From Erythrobacteraceae bacterium E2-1 Yellow Sea (GTDB lineage Bacteria > Pseudomonadota > Alphaproteobacteria > Sphingomonadales > Sphingomonadaceae), in the NCBI GenBank assembly GCA_014983025.1, contig JADCLP010000005.1, positions 1 to 64,000 on the forward strand: a stretch of DNA of 64,000 nucleotides, written 5' to 3'. This document shows positions 1 through 7,201 of the stretch, in pieces; within the stretch, counting starts at the first letter, position 1; each line of letters begins with the position of its first letter. The notes beneath the pieces are model-generated. The model ran no database searches and had not been told where the DNA came from. It was given only the letters and a program-made list of their open reading frames with translations. The translations under genes were made by a program, and so were the position numbers.

Positions 1-24
1 CCGCATCGCGGGACATAAACACCA

Positions 25-60
25 CCCGGGTCACTTCTCGATGAAAATCCCGGGTCAACT
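25..60. repeat. Short direct repeat at left edge
   Basis: CCCGGGTCA occurs at 25-33 and again at 49-57, a 24-bp period, with similar flanks. Multiple short direct repeats of this style occur at the ends of some insertion sequences, and it may be the end of an element lying mostly outside the window. No transposase is visible inside, so the assignment is weak. Confidence 0.3.
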
Positions 61-89
61 CTCAGCGGTAATCAACAGGCGCGACCGCC

Positions 90-374
90 GTGATCTTGAA
101 GAGCGGCTCGGTCGCCATCCGCAAGAACGCGGCCGAGATCGCCGTTGGACAGGCCGAGCCGCTGTATAAGGCTGCCGACTATGCCGACGCGATTATGGTG
201 CGCGCGGGCGAGATCGCCGCGCAGACCGGCACCACGGTGAGCAAGGCTCTCCTCGACCACTCCGGCACTGATCCGGTGATTATCGAGCTGGCGAAGGGCG
301 AGCGAGCGGCCGAGATGGCGGCGATGCGCTCAAGGCAATCCGCTGTATTCGAGAAGAGCGCGCAATGGAGCTGA
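90..374 (+). CDS. Small hypothetical protein, phage-like context
   Basis: A 94-residue, Ala/Glu-rich, probably helical protein with a GTG start at 90; an in-frame stop at 69-71 limits any longer start. No catalytic motif or membrane segment is visible. Its 3' end overlaps the next gene by 10 bases, and a third small gene follows closely, which suggests one transcript. Short, tightly packed genes of this kind are typical of phage or integrative elements. I do not recognise the family. Confidence 0.5.
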   Translation: MILKSGSVAIRKNAAEIAVGQAEPLYKAADYADAIMVRAGEIAAQTGTTVSKALLDHSGTDPVIIELAKGERAAEMAAMRSRQSAVFEKSAQWS

Positions 375-700
375 CCGAAGAGGGCCTGCTGGGCTACTAC
401 CTGGCCAGCTTCGATGATCGGACCCGGGCGGCGCATATCGCCGCGCTGGCCTTCGCCCGCGCGACGGAGCCCACCGGCTGGCCGACAATCCCGATGGTGC
501 GCCGCTTCGCGCGACTGTTCGGAGTGTCGATGGCTGAGCTCGGGGCTTGGTTTGGGCTGATGTGTCGCATCGACCGGGGCAAAGAGCTGTGGGTTGACGT
601 GTTCCGCAATGCGCCGGGAACGGACGACGCGAAGCGGTTGATGACGAGGAAGCAATCGCGCGCCTTCGGCACCATGCTGGCGATGCTCGAGGTGGCGTGA
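365..700 (+). CDS. Small hypothetical protein, phage-like context
   Basis: A 111-residue protein starting at ATG 365 inside the end of the preceding gene and ending four bases before the next one, so the three are likely co-translated. It is mostly helical by composition. A central stretch (VRRFARLFGVSMAELGAW, about residues 45-62) could be a helix-turn-helix, but this is only an impression. Function unknown. Confidence 0.5.
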   Translation: MELTEEGLLGYYLASFDDRTRAAHIAALAFARATEPTGWPTIPMVRRFARLFGVSMAELGAWFGLMCRIDRGKELWVDVFRNAPGTDDAKRLMTRKQSRAFGTMLAMLEVA

Positions 701-703
701 TCG

Positions 704-880
704 GTGGGCTGGCCCAACTACCTCCCGTCCCCCAATCGCCGCCGTAACGTGCATGGCGAGCCGCTCGAGACCGAGACCCGGCCCTGCCTCCGCTGCCGGA
801 CGCCCTTCGACATCGAGGGGAAGCACAACCGGCTGTGCGACCCTTGCGGCAGGCTCAATGTGAGTCCGTTTGCTATCTAG
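704..880 (+). CDS. 58-residue zinc-ribbon-like protein
   Basis: GTG start at 704, directly after the stop of the upstream gene, and TAG at 878-880. The protein is basic at its N-terminus and holds a C-x2-C pair (CLRC, about residues 28-31) and a second C-x2-C pair (CDPC, about 45-48) with HNRLC between them. This is the layout of a small zinc ribbon seen in many short phage or alphaproteobacterial proteins that probably bind nucleic acid. Translation of the reading frame supports it; the role is unknown. Confidence 0.6.
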   Translation: MGWPNYLPSPNRRRNVHGEPLETETRPCLRCRTPFDIEGKHNRLCDPCGRLNVSPFAI

Positions 881-912
881 ACTGACTTGGTGATTAGTTG
901 CATCGCGCTTGG

Positions 913-1848
913 ATGCATGAAGGCAAATTTCCGCATCAGCTAAAGGCTTCCTCTGTCGAGGGCTTCTTTGAATTTATGACGAAGAGGGAGCAGCTTCGTA
1001 TAGTTAAGGAGGCAGACAGCCCTTGGCCTTGGTCAACCGATCCAATCCTGAACGAGTACAAATTTACTAATGTGAAGCGCGAAGATGATCGTACGACACG
1101 CTGGATGCGAGCCAACTGGACAGGTCCGCATGGAAACAGGCCAGCGGGCGAGATCATCTTCAATTGTGCCTTGTTCCGCTATTTCGGGACCACGGAATTT
1201 GCGGAGGCTTTAGGCTGGCAAGAGACGTGGAGTCCTGATCTTTGCGTAGCGCTCGCCAAAGAGCGTTCCGCCAACGGGCTGCGTGTCTTCACCGGAGCTT
1301 ACATTATTCCAACTCTGGGCCATCGTGGGCCAAAATCCGAGGCTGTCGCATTTCTGATACTGACGCCTTTGTGGGCAGCAAGGGAGCGGCTTGCGAGTAT
1401 CGCAATGTCAACGCAAAGCTGGGAGCAAGTGGCAGCAGAGATGCGCACGCTGCCGGGCTTCGGTGGGACAGGCTTCATGACAAAGGAGGCCCTACAGGAC
1501 GTCATGCAGACACCTGTTTTGTCCGGCGCAATAGACAGAAACTCGTGGTGTCCGGCCGGACCCGGTGCACGACGCGGTTTGAACCGGATTTATCAACGGC
1601 CAGTCGAACAGCATGTTAGGGAAGCGCAGTTGCTCAAAGAGATAATGGAGCTATTCGACAAAGCGAACTCGGTTATGCCCGGATTCATGCCCGCGCTTGA
1701 GCTCCACGACATTCAGTTCCAGCTTTGTGAATACGATAAATACGAGCGCGTGCGGCTGGGGCAGGGGAGACCGAAGGCTAGGTATCATCCCGGAAAAAAT
1801 TCAGAATGTTCTCGAGAGCCGCGTCCGGCACAGCAGCTATTGCTGTAA
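913..1848 (+). CDS. Thymine-hypermodification family protein (aGPT-Pplase / HMUDK_hel-like)
   Basis: About 311 residues from ATG 913; an upstream TTG at 898 is also possible and neither has a good ribosome site. The N-terminal part carries the signature FFEFMTKREQLRI, then WPWSTDPILNEYKFTNV and KREDDRTTRW; the C-terminal part has FQLCEYDKYERVRLGQGRP. This pattern matches my memory of the 5-hydroxymethyl-dU DNA kinase helical domain and alpha-glutamyl/putrescinyl-thymine pyrophosphorylase families, phage enzymes that act on modified thymines in DNA. Here the gene stands alone, without a thymidylate-synthase-like hydroxymethylase. Its last 71 bases overlap the tail of the opposing gene, so the final ~20 residues (after RYHPG) may be read-through beyond an ancestral end. 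The family call is from recalled motifs only. Confidence 0.6.
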   Translation: MHEGKFPHQLKASSVEGFFEFMTKREQLRIVKEADSPWPWSTDPILNEYKFTNVKREDDRTTRWMRANWTGPHGNRPAGEIIFNCALFRYFGTTEFAEALGWQETWSPDLCVALAKERSANGLRVFTGAYIIPTLGHRGPKSEAVAFLILTPLWAARERLASIAMSTQSWEQVAAEMRTLPGFGGTGFMTKEALQDVMQTPVLSGAIDRNSWCPAGPGARRGLNRIYQRPVEQHVREAQLLKEIMELFDKANSVMPGFMPALELHDIQFQLCEYDKYERVRLGQGRPKARYHPGKNSECSREPRPAQQLLL

Positions 1849-2521
1849 AGAACAGGATCAACGCCGTGGTTATGGCTGCGGCAAAGAACCAAGTGAAATT
1901 TAGCCGTCCCTCAAGTTGTCCAACCCGCTTAGCTAAGTTGTCGACCGATTGAACTTCTCTGGCCACCTCGGACACCAGCTTGTTGGAGATTTCGCTCTGA
2001 GGGAATTTTGGACCATAGCTGTACTTAGTGTCCACATCGCCTTCAAGCTTCGCGAGCCAAAGTAGGAATAGAGGGTCGCCCCGGGCAATGTGTAGGGATG
2101 AGGGCCCTGCATTGTAAACTGAGTATATTAGGTGACCTTCGAAACCCGGATCGACGTGGAAGCCAGACACGTTAATCAGTCCACGAAACTTGATTCTAGA
2201 TTTTAATGAGATGAAGCCCATTAGATGGGAGGGGATTCTTACACTCTCCTCGGTCAGCAAGAACGCGAACTGGCCCGGGGGGATGACAAAACTTTCCCCT
2301 CTTCCACGGATAGCGTTGACCGGGTCCGTAAAACTCGCGTGGCGGCGAAGCGAATGCTTCTTGTTCTTTCGCAGAGAGATGCCGCTTTCGGGCGTGACAA
2401 AGTATTCCTCGCCCATAGAAAGTGTGTAAGCATTGCAATCGATTTTGTTCGGATCAAATGGACGGACGATATCGTAGTCCGGAATGTCCGAAATCAACCG
2501 AGAACCCGCAAGGAACGCCAC
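1778..2521 (-). CDS. Membrane-anchored dUTPase/dCTP-deaminase-fold protein
   Basis: 247 residues. Residues ~1-170 are a trimeric dUTPase/Dcd-type beta domain: IDCNAYTLSMG near the N-terminus, the GFISLKSRIKFRGL motif and HVDPGFEGHLIYSVYNAG. The Asp of VDPGF is kept. The position where dCTP deaminases have their catalytic Glu (LEF before the Asn-Gly) is Ser here (YSVYN), as in dUTPases, so deamination is doubtful and dNTP hydrolysis or nucleotide sensing is more likely. A short coiled coil (about 185-205) and one hydrophobic helix (about 208-230) end the protein, which is unusual for this soluble family and suggests inner-membrane tethering. It follows the MazG-like gene with a 10-base gap on the same strand. 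Confidence 0.65.
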   Translation of the reverse strand: MAFLAGSRLISDIPDYDIVRPFDPNKIDCNAYTLSMGEEYFVTPESGISLRKNKKHSLRRHASFTDPVNAIRGRGESFVIPPGQFAFLLTEESVRIPSHLMGFISLKSRIKFRGLINVSGFHVDPGFEGHLIYSVYNAGPSSLHIARGDPLFLLWLAKLEGDVDTKYSYGPKFPQSEISNKLVSEVAREVQSVDNLAKRVGQLEGRLNFTWFFAAAITTALILFFTAIAAVPDAALENILNFFRDDT

Positions 2522-2531
2522 TCCGGTACGC

Positions 2532-3077
2532 CTACAACTTGTCGTAGAAGATATTCTTCTCTTTCACCGGTTGCAATCGCTTGGCCACCATCGACGACAG
2601 ATCCCAACCGCGTTGATCTGCAAAAGAAATTGCTGCGCTCATCAGCGCAAGAATTTGCTCAGTGATCTTCTCTCGGAATGGGAAAGCCTCCAAGTGGTCC
2701 ATCTTTTCGCACGCTGCGGCCATGCGGCCGGCCGAGATCGCGACCTTGGTGGCAAAATCGCCTTCACTGCCCGCCGCTAGTTCGTTGTGGCGATCAGCCA
2801 GCTTGAGATTAAGGATATTTGCCGACGAAAGGGCGATTACGAAAATGTCGGTCACCAAACGGGCGAGCTCATCGTCGCCCGGACCCTCAGCAAGGCCACC
2901 TGAATACTTGGCGAAATGAAGCGCCATGTGCTTCAGCCTATCCTGCACAGTGAGACGCGCGATCTCGCGATGGAACTTTTCGTCGTGCTCGAATTGAGTC
3001 CACTGCAGGCGCGAGAGATCGTCCAGACCAAGCCCGGCACGAACCTGCGTGTCGCTTGCCATCTTTTCGATCAACAT
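2532..3077 (-). CDS. MazG-like all-alpha NTP pyrophosphohydrolase family protein
   Basis: 181 residues, all-helical in appearance. KHMALHFAKYSGGLAE and the downstream DIFVIALSSANIL, followed by FREKITEQILALMSAA, resemble the helical metal-binding core of MazG/HisE-type NTP pyrophosphatases, but the acidic E-x2-E and E-x2-D pairs are not textbook. A strong ribosome site (AAAGGAG) precedes the ATG. It is the first gene of a two-gene unit with the dUTPase-fold protein; both families handle nucleoside triphosphates. It may be an antiviral or nucleotide-pool module. The enzyme family call is tentative. Confidence 0.45.
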   Translation of the reverse strand: MLIEKMASDTQVRAGLGLDDLSRLQWTQFEHDEKFHREIARLTVQDRLKHMALHFAKYSGGLAEGPGDDELARLVTDIFVIALSSANILNLKLADRHNELAAGSEGDFATKVAISAGRMAAACEKMDHLEAFPFREKITEQILALMSAAISFADQRGWDLSSMVAKRLQPVKEKNIFYDKL

Positions 3078-3169
3078 CTCATCACTCCTTTACCAAAAGG
3101 AACCTTTCAAAGCTCTTTTAGTGCCTTCTATTTATCTCGTCCGGCGCTTGGAATCAATGTGATTCCAGC

Positions 3170-3505
3170 TTAATCCCCTACGCAGCGGCGCAACCAATGC
3201 TCATTCAGTTCCGCTCGGAATAGGATCGATGCAGCTCGATCTGGAGCAATGTCGGCATCCTTACATAACGCTTTGAAAATCGCCTTCTGCTCTGGGTCCC
3301 GGTGGTGCGCAGTCACCCGGTTCCGTTTCCCCGGGGGAAGACCCTCATCGAAGTCTGGTTTCAAGTGGCAGAGCCTCCTAGCGCTCAATTCGCGTAAGAC
3401 GAGAAGGCTGGCAACGCAGCTAATACTGACATTCAAACTTGCGGCATACTGCTTGAATGCGGAATGCTGCTCATCACTCAGGTAGCCGCCAGTTTGAGCC
3501 GCCAT
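3170..3505 (-). CDS. Hypothetical protein with duplicated helical motif
   Basis: 111 residues from ATG 3505, preceded by a GAGAGGG ribosome site; a longer start at 3574 would add a Cys-rich 23 residues without clear signals. Two copies of one helical unit are seen: LSDEQHSAFKQYAASLNVS followed by SLLVLRELSARRL, and DPEQKAIFKALCKDADI followed by SILFRAELNEHWL. Each looks like two to three helices, perhaps a DNA-binding arc-like unit. It lies 92 bases upstream of the MazG-like gene on the same strand. Function unknown. Confidence 0.5.
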   Translation of the reverse strand: MAAQTGGYLSDEQHSAFKQYAASLNVSISCVASLLVLRELSARRLCHLKPDFDEGLPPGKRNRVTAHHRDPEQKAIFKALCKDADIAPDRAASILFRAELNEHWLRRCVGD

Positions 3506-3665
3506 TCCCTCTCCCCTAACGCCAAAACAGCATATCAGATTGCTGCATGATTCGCATTGACGTTTATATGTCACCGCGAGAGGCCGAACAATTCCACATA
3601 GTTCCCCGGCCGTTTCCCTAGGATGAAAAGCGAAATCTATTTCTCAGCAAAAATGTTGGAAAAGC

Positions 3666-3679
3666 TGGCGCACCCGACA
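3666..3679 (-). repeat. attL-type site of element A (tRNA-Arg 3' end copy)
   Basis: TGGCGCACCCGACA equals the last 14 bases (CCA tail, discriminator and acceptor strand) of the tRNA-Arg gene at 26271 and the start of the partial copy at 16846. After 14 bases the match stops. It sits 164 bases upstream of the integrase start, where an integrated tRNA-targeting element would keep its distal attachment site. A chance match of this length in the window is very unlikely. Confidence 0.65.
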
Positions 3680-3799
3680 TTGCTAAAACTTTTGTCGCAG
3701 GCAGTGTCGGGACGTCCCTAACTACTCTGTAAGATCAGGGATTTATCTTCTACCGTGTTCACGGTCGACCGCCCTCGTTTGTCTGTATTTCGATCACAC

Positions 3800-3818
3800 T
3801 GTGGGGTCGAATGTTGGA
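3800..3818. repeat. Candidate integrase arm site, left copy
   Basis: TGTGGGGTC followed by a degenerate second unit (TGTTGGATC at 3812). A 15-of-19 match in the same orientation lies at 16770-16788 near the other end of the element. Paired repeats just inside both ends fit arm-type integrase binding sites; this is inference. Confidence 0.4.
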
Positions 3819-3842
3819 TCAATTTCAGGGTGTGTACAACCT

Positions 3843-5015
3843 ATGGCACTGACAGCATTGAAGGTTAGGAACGCCAAGCCTGGTCGCTACGTTGATGGCC
3901 GTGGCTTGTGTCTTTTCGTAAAGGAAAGCGGCTCCCGTAGCTGGGTCTTGCGGATGCAGCACAACGGCAGGCGGCGCGACTACGGATTGGGATCGGCGCT
4001 TGATGTGACGCTGACTGAGGCGCGGGACGCCGCAGCCGCACTGCGCCGCCAGGTGCGCGCTGGGATCGATCCGGTTGCCGAGCGACGGAGGTCGCGCAAG
4101 GTTGTGCCGAGCTTCGAAACCGCAGCGCGCGAATGCTATGAGGCATTGAAGGACGGCTGGAAGAACCAAAACTATCGTAACTGGATTGCCAGCATGGAAA
4201 ACCATGTCTTCCCGCTGATCGGCAGGAAGCCCATCGATCAGGTGGACAACACCCACGTCGTCGAGGTGCTCACGCCCATTTGGCTCGAAATCCCAGACAC
4301 TGCCCGCAAGATCTTGCAGCGCACGGGTGCAGTGCTCGACTTTGCGCATATCAAAGGTTGGCGCGAGGAAGAGGCCGCGCTGCGGTCAGTCCGCAAAGGA
4401 TTGCCGCGCCAGACCGACAAGGTCGAACACTTCAAGGCTATGCCCTATTCAGAGATTCCGGCGTTCATGAAAGAACTGGCGACCGCATCACCCACCACGG
4501 GCCGCGATGCCCTGCGTTTCACGATTTACAACGCCGTGCGGTCGAGCGAGACGCGCAAGGCCGTCTGGACCGAGATCGACCTCGACAAGGCCGTCTGGAC
4601 CATCCCCGGCGAGCGTATGAAGGCAAAGGAAACGCATGTGGTGCCGCTCTCCAAGGCAGCGGTTTCCATTCTGCGTCGGCGCTGGAAACTGCGCACGAGC
4701 GACAATGGCCTCGTTTTCTCGAACAATGGCGAGAAGCCCATCAGCGACATGACAATGACCAAGCTGTTGCGCGATGCCGGGATCAAGGGCGCGACCGTCC
4801 ACGGCTTCCGCTCCGCCTTCACCGATTGGGCGGCAGAGAAGACCGACTTTCCGAAGGAGGTGGCGGACAAGGCCTTGGCGCATAAGCTGAGCAACCAGGT
4901 CGAAGCCGCCTATCGCCGAACCGACTTCTTCGACAAGCGGCGAGAGCTGATGGCGATTTGGGCGAATTATCTCGACTGCCCGCGCTCCGGTTCCGCTAAG
5001 GCCGCTGCCGCCTGA
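3843..5015 (+). CDS. P4-type tyrosine integrase of element A
   Basis: 390 residues from ATG 3843 (the frame is open back to 3801, but the family starts at MALTALKVRNAKPG). The N-terminal DUF4102-type arm-binding domain spans about 1-85, a core-binding domain follows to about 190, and the catalytic domain ends the protein. Visible catalytic residues: Arg in AVRSSETR, His and Arg in HGFRSAF, His in ALAHKLS, and the nucleophile Tyr in EAAYRR. These enzymes recombine element ends at tRNA 3' ends, which fits the tRNA-Arg fragment just upstream. Two small regulators of excisionase type lie immediately downstream on the opposite strand. Confidence 0.95.
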   Translation: MALTALKVRNAKPGRYVDGRGLCLFVKESGSRSWVLRMQHNGRRRDYGLGSALDVTLTEARDAAAALRRQVRAGIDPVAERRRSRKVVPSFETAARECYEALKDGWKNQNYRNWIASMENHVFPLIGRKPIDQVDNTHVVEVLTPIWLEIPDTARKILQRTGAVLDFAHIKGWREEEAALRSVRKGLPRQTDKVEHFKAMPYSEIPAFMKELATASPTTGRDALRFTIYNAVRSSETRKAVWTEIDLDKAVWTIPGERMKAKETHVVPLSKAAVSILRRRWKLRTSDNGLVFSNNGEKPISDMTMTKLLRDAGIKGATVHGFRSAFTDWAAEKTDFPKEVADKALAHKLSNQVEAAYRRTDFFDKRRELMAIWANYLDCPRSGSAKAAAA

Positions 5016-5184
5016 CAAGCTCGTGCAGGCTCGCCGTGGTTACACGCGTTGCTTTCCCGATCTTCACCGTTTCAAGTTCACCCGTTGAAATCAGTTCGTA
5101 CAGCTTCGTGCGCCCGATGCCGATCATCCGGGCAGCGTCATTGACCCTGACGCAGATCGGCTCGACAAGTTCCTGGCTGCTCAT
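4996..5184 (-). CDS. Excisionase-type helix-turn-helix protein
   Basis: 62 residues with the MerR/excisionase-like fold: RVNDAARMIGIGRTKLYELI is the helix-turn-helix and GELETVKIGKATRVT the wing. Its start overlaps the stop of the upstream AlpA-like gene by four bases (ATGA), so the two are translationally coupled. Such proteins direct excision or repress element genes. Its 3' end overlaps the tail of the integrase gene by 20 bases on the opposite strand. Confidence 0.8.
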   Translation of the reverse strand: MSSQELVEPICVRVNDAARMIGIGRTKLYELISTGELETVKIGKATRVTTASLHELVRRQRP

Positions 5185-5387
5185 TCTGCCGGTTCCTCTT
5201 CACGATAGTCAGCGGGATCAGCGATCCAGCGATTGATGGCAGACTCACGCCAGCCTGCCCCGTGGACGCTGATCTTCACTTGCGACGGGAAGGTGCCCTC
5301 GGCGATCTTGCGATAGATGGTGGAGCGGGAGAGACCTGTGCGGTCGAGCACGGTCTTCAAGCGGATGATGCGTTCTGTATTGGACAT
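5181..5387 (-). CDS. AlpA-family regulator
   Basis: 68 residues. VLDRTGLSRSTIYRKIAEGTF is the AlpA helix-turn-helix, followed by FPSQVKIS and the W-R-x2-I/V-N-x-W element (WRESAINRW), all typical of the family. In phage P4-like elements AlpA activates integrase transcription and helps excision. It is the first gene of a coupled pair with the 62-residue regulator. Confidence 0.85.
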   Translation of the reverse strand: MSNTERIIRLKTVLDRTGLSRSTIYRKIAEGTFPSQVKISVHGAGWRESAINRWIADPADYREEEPAE

Positions 5388-5935
5388 TGGGCGTTCTCAC
5401 ACATTGACATTGGCAGCCCCTCTGCGGAACATAATGAGAACTTTTCTGGCACGCGCAAGTGTCAGGGATAGTTCGCGCTCGGCCAATTCTTCAACGATTT
5501 ACACGATTTGAAACGTCTATGGACGGTCAGAGACTTTGGCGGACAAACTGCATTTCCAGCTTCGGTTACGAAAATTTTCTGTGTTGGCCTGATTTTGCGA
5601 AAGCCTCGCGCGAATGTTTGCATCCGACGACGCATTCCCGTGCCATCGGTGCCGGATTTCGCGCGAATCGAGTTCAGGATGTGTTGCTATCCTGATCCTT
5701 GCCGATTTCGAATTTGCATGAAGCGAGAGATTTTACTGCAGCCGAACCTCGCCGCCAGAAATGGCTGAAACTGGGCCGATTGCAGGCTGTCCGACTCTAG
5801 ACGCTGGACGTGGCAAAACGGAAGTTTGTCTCCTGGCTCGAGTCCGCACAGACGAAGCGAAAGCTCCCACCGCGATTTGCGACGGGAGCTTCCTGAATTC
5901 GGCGCGCTCGCACGAAATGTGCTTAACGCCTATTC
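5388..5935. other. Non-coding gap within element A
   Basis: 548 bases with no convincing gene. Short frames exist on the plus strand but lack ribosome sites and protein-like composition. The only clear structure is the hairpin at 5861-5891. Confidence 0.5.
5861..5891 (-). terminator. Hairpin terminator after mscS-like gene
   Basis: AAGCTCCC (5861-5868) pairs with GGGAGCTT (5884-5891) around a 15-base loop, 45 bases past the stop of the channel gene in its transcription direction. The trailing strand is T-rich but broken (TTTCGCTTCG), so efficiency is uncertain. Confidence 0.55.
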
Positions 5936-7141
5936 TTACACCTTGCCGTTGTTGGACTTCTTCCAGTCTTGCAAGAGTTCATGCGCGGTCTCGCGTCCGC
6001 CCACACCGAAAGCTATGGCACCGGCAATAGCAACCGCACCCAATGTGACCGCAAAGGCGATCGTCACGATTTGAGTCGCAATCCCCATGAAGCTGAGACC
6101 CATCGCCGCGCCAAGTCCAATGACGACGTAGCCAGCTGGCGTCGCGGCACGCGTTGCCCCGCTTTCGCTAAGGAGCTTGGTCACGATTCTTGCAATTACG
6201 AAGGTCGCGGCGATGAATGCGGCGCCAAAGGCGATGCGGCCACCGAGACGGACGACCTCATCGGCAATCTGCGAAACCATCGCGAAGTTCAGCAGGCGCG
6301 CTGCTTCGGTCACTGCGAACAGCATGATCGCGATCAGGATCAGGTGATAGCTGACGCGCGAGAGGCTGAACTTGTCGCCCGACAGTCCGATCGCTTCGCC
6401 TGCCTGGTCGACACCCAGGCCGGACAAGAAGCTTTCCGCCATACCCGCAACCCAGCGACCGATAAAGAACGCGATCACGAGGACCAGCGCAGCTGCGATA
6501 ACGTGTGGCACTGCCAGCAGCACTGTTGCCAGGAGTTCGCGCAGAGGAACAGTCACTGCCGTGATGCCTAGTACGTCGATGGCTGCAAGTGCGATCGGCA
6601 GCAGGACGAGGATTTGCACGGCAACGCCCGCAGCCATGGCAAGCGACGCACGGGCTTTAGTGCGTTCGGCAAGCTTTGCTTCATCCTGAGTGAGCAGCCG
6701 CTCGATCTGGAGAACACCGATAGCATTTTCCGTGATGCCGCGCGCGATCTTTGACAGTGCGAACCCGACGATGAAAATTGCGAGAGCACCGATCAGATTG
6801 GGAAGGAATGCGCCGACTTCATTTAGGAGCGAATTCAGCGGTGCAACCACCTGGCCCAGCTCAAGCGGCTGTAGCGCAGTCAGGAACCCGAAAAGCCAGA
6901 CGACCCAGTATCCGAGCTTTCCGGCCTGTTTCCAGATTTCAGCGCTGGTTTCCTGCTTGACGTTGGCCTTTTGCCACGCGGCCCTAGTGCCGATGCGTGT
7001 AATTCCGCGCTGGATCAGTTTGGCCACGAAATGGGTGACAATGAGAATGGCGAGAGCGGCGAGCAGGCGTGGCCCCCATAGTATCAGGGTCGCGACGACG
7101 CGGTCGATGGCCGGTTGAACGCCGGCGAGATCAATGGGCAT
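5936..7141 (-). CDS. MscS-like mechanosensitive channel / conserved TM-helix protein
   Basis: 401 residues with repeated hydrophobic segments, at least six to eight: LLAALAILIVTHFVAKL near the N-terminus, LIGALAIFIVGFALSKI, and VAVQILVLLPIALAAI among them. The repeated conserved TM-helix unit (PNLIGALAIFIVGFALSKIA; PHVIAAALVLVIAFFIGRWV) is that of CmpX-type proteins related to MscS. It would sit in the inner membrane and respond to tension or osmotic shock. It lies 60 bases downstream of the LysR gene on the same strand, so it may be co-transcribed or LysR-controlled cargo of the element. Confidence 0.8.
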   Translation of the reverse strand: MPIDLAGVQPAIDRVVATLILWGPRLLAALAILIVTHFVAKLIQRGITRIGTRAAWQKANVKQETSAEIWKQAGKLGYWVVWLFGFLTALQPLELGQVVAPLNSLLNEVGAFLPNLIGALAIFIVGFALSKIARGITENAIGVLQIERLLTQDEAKLAERTKARASLAMAAGVAVQILVLLPIALAAIDVLGITAVTVPLRELLATVLLAVPHVIAAALVLVIAFFIGRWVAGMAESFLSGLGVDQAGEAIGLSGDKFSLSRVSYHLILIAIMLFAVTEAARLLNFAMVSQIADEVVRLGGRIAFGAAFIAATFVIARIVTKLLSESGATRAATPAGYVVIGLGAAMGLSFMGIATQIVTIAFAVTLGAVAIAGAIAFGVGGRETAHELLQDWKKSNNGKV

Positions 7142-7201
7142 GGTGTCCCTCCTTTCAATCCTCCACTCGTTAAGCGGGGATTAATAGTCGGGGAAGCGGC
7201 T

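Larger units (their letters stand above)
3506..3842. other. Intergenic region with element A left end
   Basis: No gene is visible in these 337 bases. They hold the 14-bp tRNA-Arg 3'-end match at 3666 and the TGTGGGGTC repeat at 3800 that is echoed near the right end of the element, so this is read as the left attachment region and integrase promoter. Confidence 0.55.

Noticed and set aside
179..826. A 215-residue minus-strand protein opposite the first small genes
   Set aside because: Its composition (His/Arg/Ala/Pro-rich, no domain) is that of an antisense shadow; the plus-strand genes have overlaps and a zinc-ribbon motif.
1778..2521. Calling the gene a true dCTP deaminase (dcd)
   Set aside because: The catalytic Glu position is Ser and the protein ends in a TM helix, so only the fold superfamily is assigned.
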